DNA of 36,683 bases from an uncultured Campylobacter sp. (GTDB lineage Bacteria > Campylobacterota > Campylobacteria > Campylobacterales > Campylobacteraceae), in assembly GCF_937997405.1 (NCBI RefSeq), contig NZ_CALKTL010000182.1, forward strand, positions 1 through 36,683, written 5' to 3'. Below the pieces are notes generated by a model. The model was not told the origin of the DNA. It was given only the letters and a program-made list of their open reading frames with translations, and searched no databases. Both the position numbers and the translations under genes were made by a program. Below are positions 8,212 through 16,421 of this stretch, piece by piece. Positions within the stretch are counted from its first letter, which is position 1, and every line of letters begins with the position of its first letter.

Positions 8212-8868
8212 ATGAACCTATTTTCTAAATTTAGCAAAGGCTTTTTAGCCGTAGCGATGTTTGGCGCCATAAGCGCTGCCGCGTTTACCGAGGGCGAGGA
8301 CTACGTCAAGCTAGAAAAGCCACTATCCGTGGAGCAAAACACGCTAGTTAAGGTCTTTAGCTATGCATGCCCGTTTTGCTACAAATACGATAAAACCGTC
8401 ACGCCAAAGGTCGTAGAAAAGGTCGCGGGGCTAAAATACGTGCCGTTTCATCTAAAAACCAAGGGCGAATACGGCGAGGCGGCGAGTAAAATTTTTGCCG
8501 TTTTAGCCGTGATGGACGAGGAAAAAGGCGTGAGCCTGCTAGATGAAAACTCGCTGTTTAAAAAGGCTAAATTTGCCTACTACAAAGCCTATCACGATCA
8601 AAAGCAGCGCTGGAGCGATGGTAAGGACGAGGCTGCGTTTTTAAAGACGGGGCTTGATGCGGCGGGCATTAGCGAAGCGGACTATCAAAAAAAGCTAGAG
8701 GACCCAAAGGTCGCCGAACTGCTTAAAAAATGGGACGAGAGCTACGACGTAGCGAAAATCCAAGGCGTGCCGGCCTTTGTCGTAAACGGTAAATACCTCA
8801 TCATGACGAAGTCCATCAGCTCAATCGACGGCATGGCGCAGCTAATTGAAGAGCTGCTCAAAAAATAG
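8212..8868 (+). CDS. dsbL: Periplasmic thiol oxidase DsbL (DsbA family, CPFC)
   Basis: A 218-residue DsbA-family protein with a signal peptide ending near SAAA (residue 24). The active site is C53-P-F-C56, the CPFC motif of UPEC DsbL rather than the CPHC of general DsbA. The cis-proline lies in GVPAF (P187). In E. coli, DsbL oxidises AssT and is reoxidised by DsbI; the gene order here (assT divergent, dsbI 9 bases downstream) supports the same roles. TAAGGAG precedes the ATG. Its paralogue at 12333-12983 has CPHC and shares most of the rest, including HLKTKG after the active site. Confidence 0.92.
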   Translation: MNLFSKFSKGFLAVAMFGAISAAAFTEGEDYVKLEKPLSVEQNTLVKVFSYACPFCYKYDKTVTPKVVEKVAGLKYVPFHLKTKGEYGEAASKIFAVLAVMDEEKGVSLLDENSLFKKAKFAYYKAYHDQKQRWSDGKDEAAFLKTGLDAAGISEADYQKKLEDPKVAELLKKWDESYDVAKIQGVPAFVVNGKYLIMTKSISSIDGMAQLIEELLKK

Positions 8869-8877
8869 GGCGCGGGC

Positions 8878-9501
8878 ATGAAATTTGCGGAAAAAATAGC
8901 AAAATTCGCAGACAGCCGTCTGCCGTGGGCGATCCTCGTAGCAGTGAGCGTGGGGCTCGTGATCCTCGCGCACTCGCTGTTTCAAAACTACGTCTATATG
9001 CCGCCTTGCGAGCAGTGCGTCTATATCCGCTTTGCCTTTTTGTGCATGGCGCTAGGAGGCCTGGTCGCGATCATAAATCCTAAAAATTTGCTCCTCGCCG
9101 CGGCAGGCTACCTGCTAGCCTTTTGGGGCGCGATCCAGGGCATAATGTATAGCGTAAAGCTCGCCAAGATCCACGACGCCGTGCACGGAGACGATCCGTT
9201 CGGCGTGCAGGGCTGCTCGACCGAGCCGCACTATCCGTTTGGTTTGCCGCTTGAGCGGTGGGCGCCCGATTGGTTCTTGCCTACGGGCGACTGCGGCTAC
9301 GACAGTCCGCTGGTTCCGGACGGCGTCACGCTAAGCGGCTTTCAGAAATATCTAGTGGATCTTTATGGGGACGGCTGGTACCTGATCCCATCAAGCAAAT
9401 TTATGTCGATGGCCGACTGCACGCTGATCGGCTTTGGAGTCTGCTTCGTCGTGCTTGCCGCGATGTTTATTTGCAAAATTTTAACCCTCAAAAAAGCTTA
9501 A
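8878..9501 (+). CDS. dsbI: Inner-membrane DsbI (DsbB family), reoxidises DsbL
   Basis: A 207-residue DsbB-family quinone-linked membrane oxidase. Hydrophobic segments lie near residues 18-35, 48-62, 66-86 and 180-200. The first periplasmic loop has CEQC (about residues 39-42). The second loop, between TM3 and TM4, is long and carries the other cysteines (GCSTE and GDCGYD), as in DsbI compared with the shorter DsbB loop. It takes electrons from DsbL and passes them to quinone. It follows dsbL by 9 nt, with only a weak AGGG before its ATG, so translation is probably coupled. A perfect palindrome begins at the last base of its stop codon. Confidence 0.92.
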   Translation: MKFAEKIAKFADSRLPWAILVAVSVGLVILAHSLFQNYVYMPPCEQCVYIRFAFLCMALGGLVAIINPKNLLLAAAGYLLAFWGAIQGIMYSVKLAKIHDAVHGDDPFGVQGCSTEPHYPFGLPLERWAPDWFLPTGDCGYDSPLVPDGVTLSGFQKYLVDLYGDGWYLIPSSKFMSMADCTLIGFGVCFVVLAAMFICKILTLKKA

Positions 9502-9526
9502 ATCGGTCTAAATTTAGACCGATTTT
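9501..9526. terminator. Perfect 24-bp palindrome after dsbI
   Basis: Bases 9501-9524 form a fully self-complementary palindrome (two 12-base arms, AATCGGTCTAAA and its complement), followed by further T residues up to 9526. It overlaps the dsbI stop codon. As RNA it would fold into a stem with a small loop and could terminate dsbLI transcription; as DNA it could be an operator for the kinase gene that starts 17 bases later. Confidence 0.55.
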
Positions 9527-9540
9527 GCTATACTCGCCGC

Positions 9541-11190
9541 ATGAGAGCCTTACGCGAGCATAATTTTAAAATTTACTTCATCATCATTTTCGCAAGCCTT
9601 TTCGTGGTGCTTTTGGGCGTGAAAAACTACGAGGACGCCAAGGCGCAGATCACGGCGCTCGCGGATAAAAACAAGATCGCCGCTAGCGAAAATATGGTCG
9701 GAAATTTCTCGTTTTGGCTGGATGAGCGACTGCACTCGCTGGTGCGCGCGGCTAAATTTATGCAAAACGCGGGCATCTCGCAAGACGGCGAAAAGCTGAG
9801 CGACTTCATACGACTTTTCAAAGAAAACTCAGCAGAATTTGACGCTTTGCAGTTTTTGCACCAGGACGGAGAAATTTTCGTAGACGGCAAGGAGCTGGGC
9901 GACGATGAAGCTATGCCAAAGAGCCTGCGCACAGGACTTGTATGGTTTGAGGAGACCAAAAGCACGCTCGCGCCCACGGTAAATTTTATGCAGCGCCATA
10001 AAATTTTGGGCGAACCGACGTTAAATTTATGCGTGCCCGTGCTGGACGGCGGCTCGTTTGCGGGGGTGTTTTGCGGCGTGGTGAAGCTGCAAAACATACT
10101 AAAAAATATGGAAAAATTTAAGCTCGCGCCCGATTCCTACGCCTTTATCGTCACGCACGGCGGCGAAATTTTAACCCCGATGAAGGACGCGGCGCTAAAA
10201 AAGCAGATCGAGGATAAATTTAAAGAGATTTTCCTACGTGACGAGGATATCACGAGCCTAAATATCGGCTCAAATTTCATCTCCGTCGCCGAGATCCCCA
10301 CGCTAAACTGGTTCATCGGCGCAGGCACCGATAACGAAAAGGAGCTCGCCGCGCTGCTTAACTCCGTGCTAAAAAACGCCCTCATCTTGCTTTTTGCGTT
10401 CGCGGCGCTGGCGCTGGTGGCAAATTTTCTCCACAACTTTATGTATTCAAAAATCAAAAACCTGCAAGACGACTACGAGGCCCTGCTCAAGCATAAAGCC
10501 CGTATGAGCGAGGCGGGCGAGCTAATCAGAGGCATAAATAATCAGTTTATTAAGCCGGTTAATTCGCTAAATTTGATGATATCAAGCCTGCTCATGCTGC
10601 AAAAAGACGGCAAGCTAGATGCCGCGACGCTAGAGAGTATGCTGCAAAAAGGACAGGCCGCGACCGTGCTTTTAAGCGACACGATCGAGATTTTTAGAAA
10701 TTTTTACAAAACGAGCGACAGCCCGCAAAAATTTAGCGTGCAGCGCTGTATAAAAGACCTACTAAAGCTCATGCACACCGAGCTTAGCAAAGCAAATGTC
10801 TCGGTAAGCTTGCGCGAGTTTAAAGACGAAGAGGCCACGCAGCGGATGGGCATCGTACAGCAAATTTTACTCATCCTCATTCACAACGCAAAAGACGCGG
10901 TCGTGGAGCGATATAAAGACGAGATCGCCAAGCGGCAAGTTTTTTTGGACGTCAAATTTGAAAACGGCACGTGCAAGATAGCCGTCACGGACTACGGCAG
11001 CGGCGTGAGTAAGGAGCTTCGGGATAAAATTTTAACCCAGCCAAAAACTACCAAAAAGCAAGGAAGCGGCATCGGGCTGTATTTTGGCAAAAAGCTCGCA
11101 AACGAAAAGCTCGCAGGCGATATCAAACTACTAAGCGCGGGCGATCCGACGACGTTTGAGCTCGGCTTTGAGATAAATTTAAAGGAGTGA
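9541..11190 (+). CDS. Cache-type sensor histidine kinase with Asn in place of the phospho-accepting His
   Basis: A 549-residue membrane sensor kinase. TM1 is residues 11-27 and TM2 278-299; between them lies a periplasmic sensor of about 250 residues with the look of a dCache domain. The cytoplasmic part has the dimerisation segment MSEAGELIRGINNQFIKP (322-339). Related Campylobacterota kinases have IAHQWRQPLN here, so the phospho-accepting His is replaced by N334. The ATP-binding domain looks intact: N449 (IHNAKDA), D484-x-G-x-G488 and GSGIGL (508-513). C164 and C178 sit in the periplasmic domain. No ribosome binding site precedes the ATG; TATACT at 9529-9534 would make a nearly leaderless message. 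The ATG is kept because the next Met would lose TM1. The regulator gene follows after one base. Confidence 0.85.
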   Translation: MRALREHNFKIYFIIIFASLFVVLLGVKNYEDAKAQITALADKNKIAASENMVGNFSFWLDERLHSLVRAAKFMQNAGISQDGEKLSDFIRLFKENSAEFDALQFLHQDGEIFVDGKELGDDEAMPKSLRTGLVWFEETKSTLAPTVNFMQRHKILGEPTLNLCVPVLDGGSFAGVFCGVVKLQNILKNMEKFKLAPDSYAFIVTHGGEILTPMKDAALKKQIEDKFKEIFLRDEDITSLNIGSNFISVAEIPTLNWFIGAGTDNEKELAALLNSVLKNALILLFAFAALALVANFLHNFMYSKIKNLQDDYEALLKHKARMSEAGELIRGINNQFIKPVNSLNLMISSLLMLQKDGKLDAATLESMLQKGQAATVLLSDTIEIFRNFYKTSDSPQKFSVQRCIKDLLKLMHTELSKANVSVSLREFKDEEATQRMGIVQQILLILIHNAKDAVVERYKDEIAKRQVFLDVKFENGTCKIAVTDYGSGVSKELRDKILTQPKTTKKQGSGIGLYFGKKLANEKLAGDIKLLSAGDPTTFELGFEINLKE

Positions 11191-11191
11191 G

Positions 11192-11872
11192 ATGCAAGAG
11201 CATTTAAAGCTACTTAAAGACCTGAGCGTCCTCATCGTCGAGGACGACGAGATCGCAAGGGAGCTGCTAATAGGCGGGCTAAAGCCCTACTGCCTAAGCG
11301 TCTGGGGCGCGGCAGACGGGCTAGAGGGGCTGGAGCGATTTAAAAAGCTAGCCCCCGCCGTCGTCATCACCGATATCCACATGCCCGCGATGAACGGCTT
11401 TGAGATGATGAAGGAGATGATGCGCGTCAAACCCGCGCAAAAATTTATCGTCTTTACCTCCTACGACACCGACGACAACCTCATCAAAAGCATCGAGCAC
11501 GGCGCGGCATCGTTTCTAAAAAAGCCCGTCGATATCGCCGCGCTTTGCCGTCTGCTCGTGGCTCTAACCTACGAAAAGGACGAAAAGCTCGTGCGCCTGG
11601 GCCCGCAAACGAGCATAAATCTCGCCAAAGAAAAGATCTACAAAAACGGCGAGGAAATTTATCTATCATTTTTACAAAACAAGCTCTTTTGGCTCTTTGC
11701 GTACAATCTAAACAAACTCGTGAGCTACGAGATGATCGAGGAGTTCGTCTATGAGGGCGAGCAAACGAGTAAGGGCGCGATACAAAACGTCGTGCTGAGG
11801 CTGAAGCGGGAGCTGGGGGTTAAATTTAAAAACATTAGCGAGAGTGGATATATACTGCTAAGCGGCGAATAG
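11192..11872 (+). CDS. OmpR-type response regulator
   Basis: A 226-residue regulator with an N-terminal receiver domain and a C-terminal winged-helix DNA-binding domain. Acidic pocket E17/D18/D19 (VEDDE), phospho-acceptor D61 (VITDIHMP), T89 (VFTSYD) and K111 (FLKKP) are all present, so the receiver should be phosphorylatable. The effector part (about residues 135-225) ends with the typical wing GYILLSGE. Its ATG lies one base after the kinase TGA, with AAAGGAG inside the kinase 3' end, so the two are co-translated. Its targets are unknown; the flanking assT and dsb genes are the obvious candidates by position. Because the partner kinase lacks the usual His, the phosphate may come from elsewhere. 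Confidence 0.92.
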   Translation: MQEHLKLLKDLSVLIVEDDEIARELLIGGLKPYCLSVWGAADGLEGLERFKKLAPAVVITDIHMPAMNGFEMMKEMMRVKPAQKFIVFTSYDTDDNLIKSIEHGAASFLKKPVDIAALCRLLVALTYEKDEKLVRLGPQTSINLAKEKIYKNGEEIYLSFLQNKLFWLFAYNLNKLVSYEMIEEFVYEGEQTSKGAIQNVVLRLKRELGVKFKNISESGYILLSGE

Positions 11873-11990
11873 TCTAAATTTGGCGGCTTGTCTTTTGAGC
11901 GTCTTTGAATGAGTTTGAAATTTTAAGTCTGCGGCAGACTACTTGTCTAGCCTTGACTTAAAATTTCTGCACAACATTCAAATCCATCTC

Positions 11991-12028
11991 AAAATACTTC
12001 GCCTTCATTTTTTATACTCAAATTTGAA
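11991..12028. repeat. 38-bp direct repeat, copy 1
   Basis: Begins AAAATACTTCGCCTT and matches 12120-12157 at 33 of 38 positions. The copies are 129 bases apart start to start. Confidence 0.7.
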
Positions 12029-12119
12029 TCGCCGAAATATGTATCTTGAAAATGTCAAATCGGTCACGGACGACCGAACCCGCTCCCTCGCCTCGTTCGC
12101 CGCTGCCTCGTCTGACGTA

Positions 12120-12157
12120 AAAATACTTCACCTTAATTTTTTATGTTCAAATTTAAA
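12120..12157. repeat. 38-bp direct repeat, copy 2
   Basis: Begins AAAATACTTCACCTT; five mismatches against copy 1. Both copies read toward the minus strand as an AT-rich block followed by an A/G-rich GAAGTATTTT end. Confidence 0.7.
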
Positions 12158-12332
12158 GTCAAATTTTTAAATTTTAGCTCAAATTTTACTCGCCGAGATC
12201 CACTCCTTTAAAACATAAAATTTAGTCGCTATCGTGCCGCAGGGCTTAGCGATAAAATTTACTAGAAGCCTGCCGCTGCGGCTAAAATTTAATGCAGCGC
12301 GTAAAACAAAGCTTGCTTTGGCGCGGCGAAAC

Positions 12333-12983
12333 CTATTTCGCCAGCAGCTCTTTTACCGCAGCGGCCATTTCATCGACGGAGCCGAACGAAGCCGTGTTTA
12401 AGAGATACTTACCGCTGACGACAAATGCCGGCACGCCTGAAATCACCGCGACTTCGTAGCCCGCGTCCCACTGCGCGAGCAGAGCCTGCGCCTTTTTGCT
12501 AGCCAGCGCCGCTTCATATTCGCTCATGCTCACGCCCGCGGCATCCAGCGCGGTTTTGATGAACCTTTGTTTATCACTGCCGCCGCCAAAATCGTCCTTT
12601 TTGTCGTGGATCGCTTTGTAAATCGCGAATTTCGCCTTTTTAAATTTCGACTCGTCGCTTAGCGGGCTCACATCGTCCTTTTCATCAAGCACGATGAGGG
12701 CTGCGAATATACCGCTTGCGGTCTGTCCGAACACGCCCTTGGTTTTTAGGTGCCACGGCAAAAACTCCGCCCCTTCGAGCTTTTTCATCAGCTGCGGCGT
12801 GACCGTCCTATCAAACGCATAGCAGTGCGGGCACTCGTAGTTAAAAATTTTGACGACGCTGTTTTTCGGCACGTTTAACGGCTTTTGCAGCACCTGATAA
12901 TTAACGCCCTCCTCTAGCGCGTTTGCGCCTACGCCAAGCAAGCAAACGGCGGCTAAAATTCTTAAAAATTTAGCGATTTTCAT
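12333..12983 (-). CDS. dsbA: Periplasmic thiol:disulfide oxidase DsbA (CPHC)
   Basis: A 216-residue DsbA with a signal peptide ending near ANA (residue 22). The active site is C51-P-H-C54, the classical DsbA motif, and the cis-proline lies in GVPAFVV. It is clearly paralogous to DsbL at 8212-8868: the EEGVNYQVL start, HLKTKG and GVPAFVV blocks recur. By motif it should be the general oxidase, while the CPFC copy is the AssT-specific one. AAAGGAA lies 6 nt before the ATG. No dsbB-like gene is next to it, so it may use DsbI or a distant DsbB. A short hairpin near 12305-12325 may end the transcript. Confidence 0.92.
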   Translation of the reverse strand: MKIAKFLRILAAVCLLGVGANALEEGVNYQVLQKPLNVPKNSVVKIFNYECPHCYAFDRTVTPQLMKKLEGAEFLPWHLKTKGVFGQTASGIFAALIVLDEKDDVSPLSDESKFKKAKFAIYKAIHDKKDDFGGGSDKQRFIKTALDAAGVSMSEYEAALASKKAQALLAQWDAGYEVAVISGVPAFVVSGKYLLNTASFGSVDEMAAAVKELLAK

Positions 12984-13235
12984 AAAATTCCTTTGCGGTA
13001 AATTTTAAAGATTGTATAAAATAAAGGGTAAATTTGAGATTAAAACGAATAAAGCAGGGCTTCCCACAGAAAATATATAAAATAGCAGGCTACACCATCA
13101 ACACCGCTTGAGCAAGCAGGCTAATTTATCGCTACAAGCTCTATCTCTGATCTCGCTCAAGCTCAAATTTAATAGCAAGGATTGCACACTCGCAGCTTAA
13201 TTTTAAAGCATGCAATCGCTTTAATTCAATAAATT

Positions 13236-14090
13236 TTACTTATCAAAGGCATGTATTATCCATTTTACGCGCTCGGGATCTGTGTGATCGAAAAATAGCG
13301 TCTTATCGGTATCAAGCGCAGCAATGGCAGCCATATCATCAGGCGCAAGCGCAAAATCAAAAACATCGAAATTTTGCTTCATTCGCTCTATTTTTACACT
13401 CTTTGGAATGACGATGATGCCGCGCTGAATTAACCAGCGCAAAATAACCTGAGCTGAGCTTTTGCCGTATTTTTCACCGATACCGCTTAGCACGGCGTTT
13501 TTAAATATATCGTTTTTACCCTCGGCAAAGCTAGCCCACGACTCAAATGTTATGCCGTAGCCATCAAGCACGCGCTTTAACGCTTCACGCTGATAAAACG
13601 GATGGCACTCAAGCTGATTTACCGCAGGGATGACGCCGCTGTTTTCGCACAGATCGACGATCCGATCGGCGTAGAAGTTGCTAACGCCGATAGAGCGAAT
13701 GCGCCCCTGCTCTTTTAGGCGCTTCATCGCTCGCCACGAGCCGTAAATATCGCCATATGGCTGATGAATGAGATAAAGGTCGAGGTAGTCAAGCCCTAGC
13801 TTTTTCATTGACGCATCAAAGGCCTTTAGCGCTTGTTCCTCGCCTGAATCGTTAATCCAAAGCTTAGTAGTGATAAACAACTCCTCGCGCTTTAGCCCGC
13901 CTGCAAGAGCCGTCTTAATTGCTGCACCCACGCTTTCTTCATTAAAATACGCCTTTGCCGTATCAATGCTGCGGTAGCCGACCGAGATCGCATCCTCAAC
14001 GCATCTTTGCGTCTCTTTCGGATCTACCTGAAATACTCCAAATCCTAAAATCGGCATCTTGTTGCCGTCGTTTAAGGTTAAATACTGCAT
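13236..14090 (-). CDS. Aldo/keto reductase
   Basis: A 284-residue NADPH-dependent aldo/keto reductase of the 2,5-diketo-gluconate reductase-like group. The protein starts MQYLTLNDGNKMPILGFGVF; the catalytic tetrad is visible as Asp and Tyr in SIDTAKAYFNEESVG, Lys in FITTKLW and His in YLIHQPYG. The cofactor end is IPKSVKIERMKQNFDVFDF. An upstream in-frame ATG exists at 14117, but AAAGGAGC sits 4-5 nt before the ATG at 14090 and the conserved N-terminus begins there, so the shorter start is chosen. It lies downstream of the broken assT2 and probably has its own transcript. Substrate unknown; it reduces small aldehydes or ketones by family. Confidence 0.9.
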   Translation of the reverse strand: MQYLTLNDGNKMPILGFGVFQVDPKETQRCVEDAISVGYRSIDTAKAYFNEESVGAAIKTALAGGLKREELFITTKLWINDSGEEQALKAFDASMKKLGLDYLDLYLIHQPYGDIYGSWRAMKRLKEQGRIRSIGVSNFYADRIVDLCENSGVIPAVNQLECHPFYQREALKRVLDGYGITFESWASFAEGKNDIFKNAVLSGIGEKYGKSSAQVILRWLIQRGIIVIPKSVKIERMKQNFDVFDFALAPDDMAAIAALDTDKTLFFDHTDPERVKWIIHAFDK

Positions 14091-14173
14091 TTTTGCTCCT
14101 TTGCTAAAAAAATTCATCTTACATAAAAATTTAAAATTTCGCGCTTGATTTGCAAAATTCTATCCGCACCAAA

Positions 14174-14213
14174 GCGACAGGTGGAATTTAAAAGCTAAAT
14201 TCCAACCTATCGC
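14174..14213 (-). terminator. Hairpin downstream of assT2
   Basis: Arms at 14174-14190 and 14196-14213 pair over 17 bp with one G-U wobble and one bulged base, just after the assT2 stop. Only TTT follows on the minus strand, so termination strength is uncertain. Confidence 0.5.
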
Positions 14214-14219
14214 GAAATT

Positions 14220-16000
14220 TTAATAATCAAAGATATTCGGATCGATAACCATCGCACGGTATGCTACGTCGTCTCTAGACGCCGACTCCACGTCCATCTC
14301 AAATTTGACGTCATTTGTCTTCGGATCGATCTCCACAAGTACCATTTTGATCGTCTTATCGGGCTTTAGCAGATAGACGTTAGAGCTTGAGATGAAGTAC
14401 GTGCTTTTATCCTTTTGCCACTCCACGACGCTCGTAACCGCGCTATAGAAGTCAAATCCGCGCTCCTTGCCAAACTCCCACGTCTGTTCTACCGTGCCCT
14501 TTTGCTCGTCGATCTTATACTCGACCGCGCGAGAGTATTTTTGCTCTTTTAACGCAGGCTGCTCCATGCCACGGCCGTCGCCGTTGTCAAATACGCTGAT
14601 GTGCTTTACGGAGCCCTTGTTGTCGTAGCGCGGAGTGAGCCACGCGGTGTGCTGCGTCCACGACCAGTCGAAATCGCCCTCGCACCTTGAGTTTTCGCAT
14701 TTGATTTTGTTGCCATTTTTATCCACAGGCACTAACACTTTTTCTTTAAAGTCCGCGCTCCAGCCCTCAGGCGATGCGAGGATCCATTTTACCTTTTTGT
14801 CTCTGCCGATCTTAACGATGCCTTGGTGGCGAAGCGAGAGGATGATGCCATCGTCGCTAGGGTCATATGAGATCGAGTTTACGTGCGCCCAGTTGCGTCC
14901 CGTGCCGGTCGATGTCACGTCGCCGAAAGGCAGATCGTCGCTGATTTTGATCTCTTTGGCGTCCATATCGATATTTAGGCACACGGCGCGAGCGTCAAGA
15001 GCCTTGATGAGGTTGCTGCGGTAGACGTTTTTGCCGAAAATTTCATTCAGATCCCACTCGTCCACGACCTTGCCGCTGCCGTCCACTTCGATGATGTGAT
15101 CTCTGATCGTGTGCGAGAGCCTGCCGTCTGCGTGGTGGTAGTTGTATTTACCGACGCGAAGCAGTAAGTGATCGCCCTTAAGCGGCATCACCTCGTGGCT
15201 AAGGTCGATGTAGCCGCGCGGTAGCTCGCGGTTATACACCTCCTTGCCCATCATATCGTAGCGCATATATCGCTGCGCCATACCCCAGCTAAGATCGCCG
15301 TTTGGCAGCTGATGAAAGCCCATCATCATGCCGCCGTCCATCACCCTACGCTCGCTGCGGTCGTAAAATTTCTGATAGTCCAGATACCATCTGACCTCGC
15401 CCTGCGTATCGACGACGAAATTTTCCGTAAAGTCGTTCCAGCTAGCGGCACCCCCGTTTTTCCAATCAAGCGGTTTATAGACGCTCGTGATGGTGTTGTT
15501 GATGAGATAGAGCCTGTTTTTAAACGCGGGATCGACCTTTTTAACCTTCATCTTTTCATCTTTTGCATGTGGCTAAATCTATAATCGCGGCTATACGTCA
15601 CGATCGGCTGAGCGTAAATTTTATACTTTTCGACCTTCTTTTCGCCGTTAAAAACGTAGCTTACCTCAACCTCGTTTAGATAGTCCGGATAGAGCCCCCA
15701 GATCGGCACGCCGTCGTGCGTCAGCAGCGCATGCTCGGAGACGTTATAGGCGATATCGATGCCGCCGTTAGGTTTACCAAGTACCCGCACACGGATATCC
15801 TTGATGTCCTTGCCCGCCCTATCAATAACGGCGGTTAGAGGTGCCACGTCGTATGGGTTGATAAACACCGAGCCAAGCTCGCCTTGGGTTTTTACCTGAT
15901 GCGCCAAAACGCCCGCACTCGCAGTCTGCGGCACCGCTATAAACGCGCCGCCCGCCAAGGCCGCAGCCAAAACGATAGAACCGAAAAAATTCTTACGCAT
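14220..16000 (-). pseudogene. assT: Second arylsulfate sulfotransferase gene, split by an 8-bp tandem duplication
   Basis: Two overlapping frames together make one AssT: codons from 16000 to a TGA at 15548 (signal peptide ending TASA, then the N-terminal domain) and from an ATG at 15551 to 14220 (the propeller). The parts meet at ATGA. Residues matching the active site are present: DLSH, WAHVN, LRHQ, WTQHTA, plus the cysteine pair KIKCENSRC. The break lies in AAGATGAA repeated twice; with one copy the protein reads HMQKMKVKKVDPAFKNRLY with no gap against AssT 1. AAGGAGC precedes the first ATG. It could be a pseudogene, a phase-variable gene or a sequencing error; the re-start overlap makes some translation of the second half possible, but without a signal peptide. 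Confidence 0.85.
15547..15562. repeat. Two tandem copies of an 8-bp unit that break assT2
   Basis: TTCATCTT occurs twice in a row (15547-15554, 15555-15562) and a partial third unit (TT) follows. Removing one copy restores the assT2 frame exactly. This is the structure expected from slipped-strand duplication. Confidence 0.85.
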
Positions 16001-16150
16001 ATTCGCTCCTTTTGGGTAAATTTATCAAATTTTACTACTACCGAATCACATAATAATCATACTAGCTTTAAATCAAATTTAAAGTTAAATTCTAATATAT
16101 TTACTTAAATTTTAGAACGCAAGCGAAACGGGTAACAGTCTAAAATTTGA

Positions 16151-16156
16151 TATAAT
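16151..16156 (+). promoter_or_regulatory. -10 element for the tautomerase gene
   Basis: TATAAT in the context TTGATATAATTAG, 33 bases before the ATG, with TAAGGAG as ribosome binding site. No clear -35, as is common in Campylobacter. Confidence 0.6.
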
Positions 16157-16188
16157 TAGCCCTGCTTTATCAAATTTAAGGAGAGAAA

Positions 16189-16398
16189 ATGCCATTCGTA
16201 AATATAAAAGTAGCCGCTCCAGAGCCTACAAAAGAGCAAAAAAAGCAAATCATCGCCGAGATTACGGACACGTTAGCGCGCGTATTAGGCAAAGACCCAG
16301 CCGCAATACTCGTGATGATCGAAACGCTCAGTATGGACAGCATCGGTAAAAGCGGTCTAAGTCTTGAGGAGATCAAACAAAATAAAGAGAAAAAATGA
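16189..16398 (+). CDS. 4-oxalocrotonate tautomerase family protein
   Basis: A 69-residue member of the tautomerase superfamily. It begins MPFVNIKV, so Pro1 is exposed after Met removal and can act as the catalytic base. The following helix TKEQKKQIIAEITDTLARVLG and strand AAILVMIET are typical. These enzymes isomerise enols and keto acids, often from aromatic degradation, but many small homologues have unknown substrates. TAAGGAG lies 7 nt upstream. It is the only plus-strand gene between 12.3 and 24.2 kb and stands alone, divergent from assT2. Confidence 0.9.
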   Translation: MPFVNIKVAAPEPTKEQKKQIIAEITDTLARVLGKDPAAILVMIETLSMDSIGKSGLSLEEIKQNKEKK

Positions 16399-16421
16399 GC
16401 GAATTTTTATAGGATTTTGAG

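Larger units (their letters stand above)
11873..12332. other. Spacer with two copies of a 38-bp repeat
   Basis: No convincing gene. The spacer holds the imperfect inverted repeat AGTCTGC-G-GCAGACT (11926-11940) and two direct repeats (listed separately). On the minus strand one repeat copy contains a 16-codon frame, MKAKYFEMDLNVVQKF, which could be chance. Confidence 0.5.

Noticed and set aside
11943..12170. 75-codon plus-strand frame in the spacer before dsbA
   Set aside because: It is made of the two direct repeats (KILRLHFLYSN and KILHLNFLCSN), and has no ribosome binding site.
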